NCBI RefSeq assembly: GCF_014654725.1
Contig: NZ_JACVZV010000012.1
Coordinates: 1-64,000 of the forward strand
From: Vulcanococcus sp. Clear-D1
GTDB lineage: Bacteria; Cyanobacteriota; Cyanobacteriia; PCC-6307; Cyanobiaceae
DNA: 64,000 nt
Reading direction: 5' to 3'
The translations under genes and the position numbers were made by a program. The notes beneath the pieces are model-generated. The model made no database searches. It was given only the letters and a program-made list of their open reading frames with translations, and was not told the origin of the DNA. Of this stretch, positions 63,825 through 64,000 are shown one piece after another; position 1 is the stretch's first letter, and every line of letters starts with the position of its first letter.

Positions 63825-64000
63825 GCACGCTCCTATTCCACAAGCCCTATGGGGTGCTGAGCCAGTTCACCCCGGAGCCAGGCAGCCGCTGGGGTTGCCT
63901 GGCCGAGCACATCCCCTTTCCCGATGTATATGCCGCCGGCCGGCTCGATGCCGACAGCGAAGGGCTGCTGTTGCTCACCGCCAACGGGCGCCTGCAACAA
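63800..64000 (+). CDS. RsuA/RluE-type pseudouridine synthase, N-terminal part
   Basis: The first 67 codons of a pseudouridine synthase, cut by the window end. GTG at 63800 begins [22 protein letters not shown], and [14 protein letters not shown] carries the catalytic Asp50. Lacking the S4 domain at the N-terminus, it resembles RluE, which modifies 23S rRNA, more than RsuA. The missing part prevents a firmer call. Confidence 0.88.
   Translation, partial: MARSPGLLSTLLFHKPYGVLSQFTPEPGSRWGCLAEHIPFPDVYAAGRLDADSEGLLLLTANGRLQQ

Overview
The window is GC-rich, gene-dense DNA from a unicellular picocyanobacterium, most likely of the Cyanobium / Synechococcus subcluster 5.2 type. Pointers to this are an SLH-domain outer-membrane porin, NTRC (thioredoxin reductase fused to thioredoxin), split pntA, glycolate oxidase glcD, hemL, and the order rplS - tRNA-Trp - 62-codon hyperconserved protein - tRNA-Asp - gltX. 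Intact HIP1 octamers (GCGATCGC inside GGCGATCGCC) suggest a freshwater or euryhaline relative rather than an open-ocean strain. Genes are tightly packed: many 4-bp ATGA and 1-bp TGATG couplings, and several convergent genes overlap by 15 to 96 bases. No transposase, integrase, prophage, CRISPR array or rRNA operon was seen.

Bases 1-16,400 are dominated by metal handling. They hold two SLH porins (one cut by the window edge), a DUF318-type permease with its TIGR03943 partner and an unrecognised Ig-like/propeller-like third protein, znuB, zur, znuC, znuA with a Zur-box-like site, a 45-residue Cys-rich protein, ferritin, Dps, a COG0523 metallochaperone GTPase with a His-rich loop, a cobalamin riboswitch ahead of hupE, and a Fur-family regulator. 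Fur closes a tightly coupled minus-strand operon that also carries larC (nickel-pincer cofactor synthesis) and an FtsH-protease-like protein lacking the AAA domain. zur sits antisense between znuC and znuB.

Bases 16,400-34,700 hold housekeeping and transport genes: a TPR-like membrane protein, xth, glcD, hemL, a complete five-gene Liv/Nat-type amino-acid ABC operon, a CaCA-type exchanger, and a coupled gamma-glutamyltransferase / 5-oxoprolinase pair with a divergent LysR-like regulator. yajQ and a MAPEG-family protein follow.

Bases 34,700-37,900 look accessory: two tandem paralogous, signal-peptide-free, Asp/Asn/Gly-rich RTX-like proteins of nearly equal length. The upstream copy is visibly AT-richer and has ATA exactly where the downstream copy has its ATG start. 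An NtcA-like box (GTA-N8-TAC) precedes the first and a perfect CRP-type box (TGTGA-N6-TCACA) precedes the second.

Bases 37,900-64,000 return to core genes: an SLOG-like protein, a P-loop/DRTGG protein, an SDR enzyme, map, rplS, tRNA-Trp, hcp, tRNA-Asp, gltX, an Na+/H+ antiporter, polA, cysS, a sodium:neurotransmitter-symporter-family protein, dxr, a thioredoxin-like ferredoxin, an alpha/beta hydrolase, pntA1-pntA2-pntB, an SF2 helicase, ntrC and infA. The right edge cuts an RsuA/RluE-type pseudouridine synthase.
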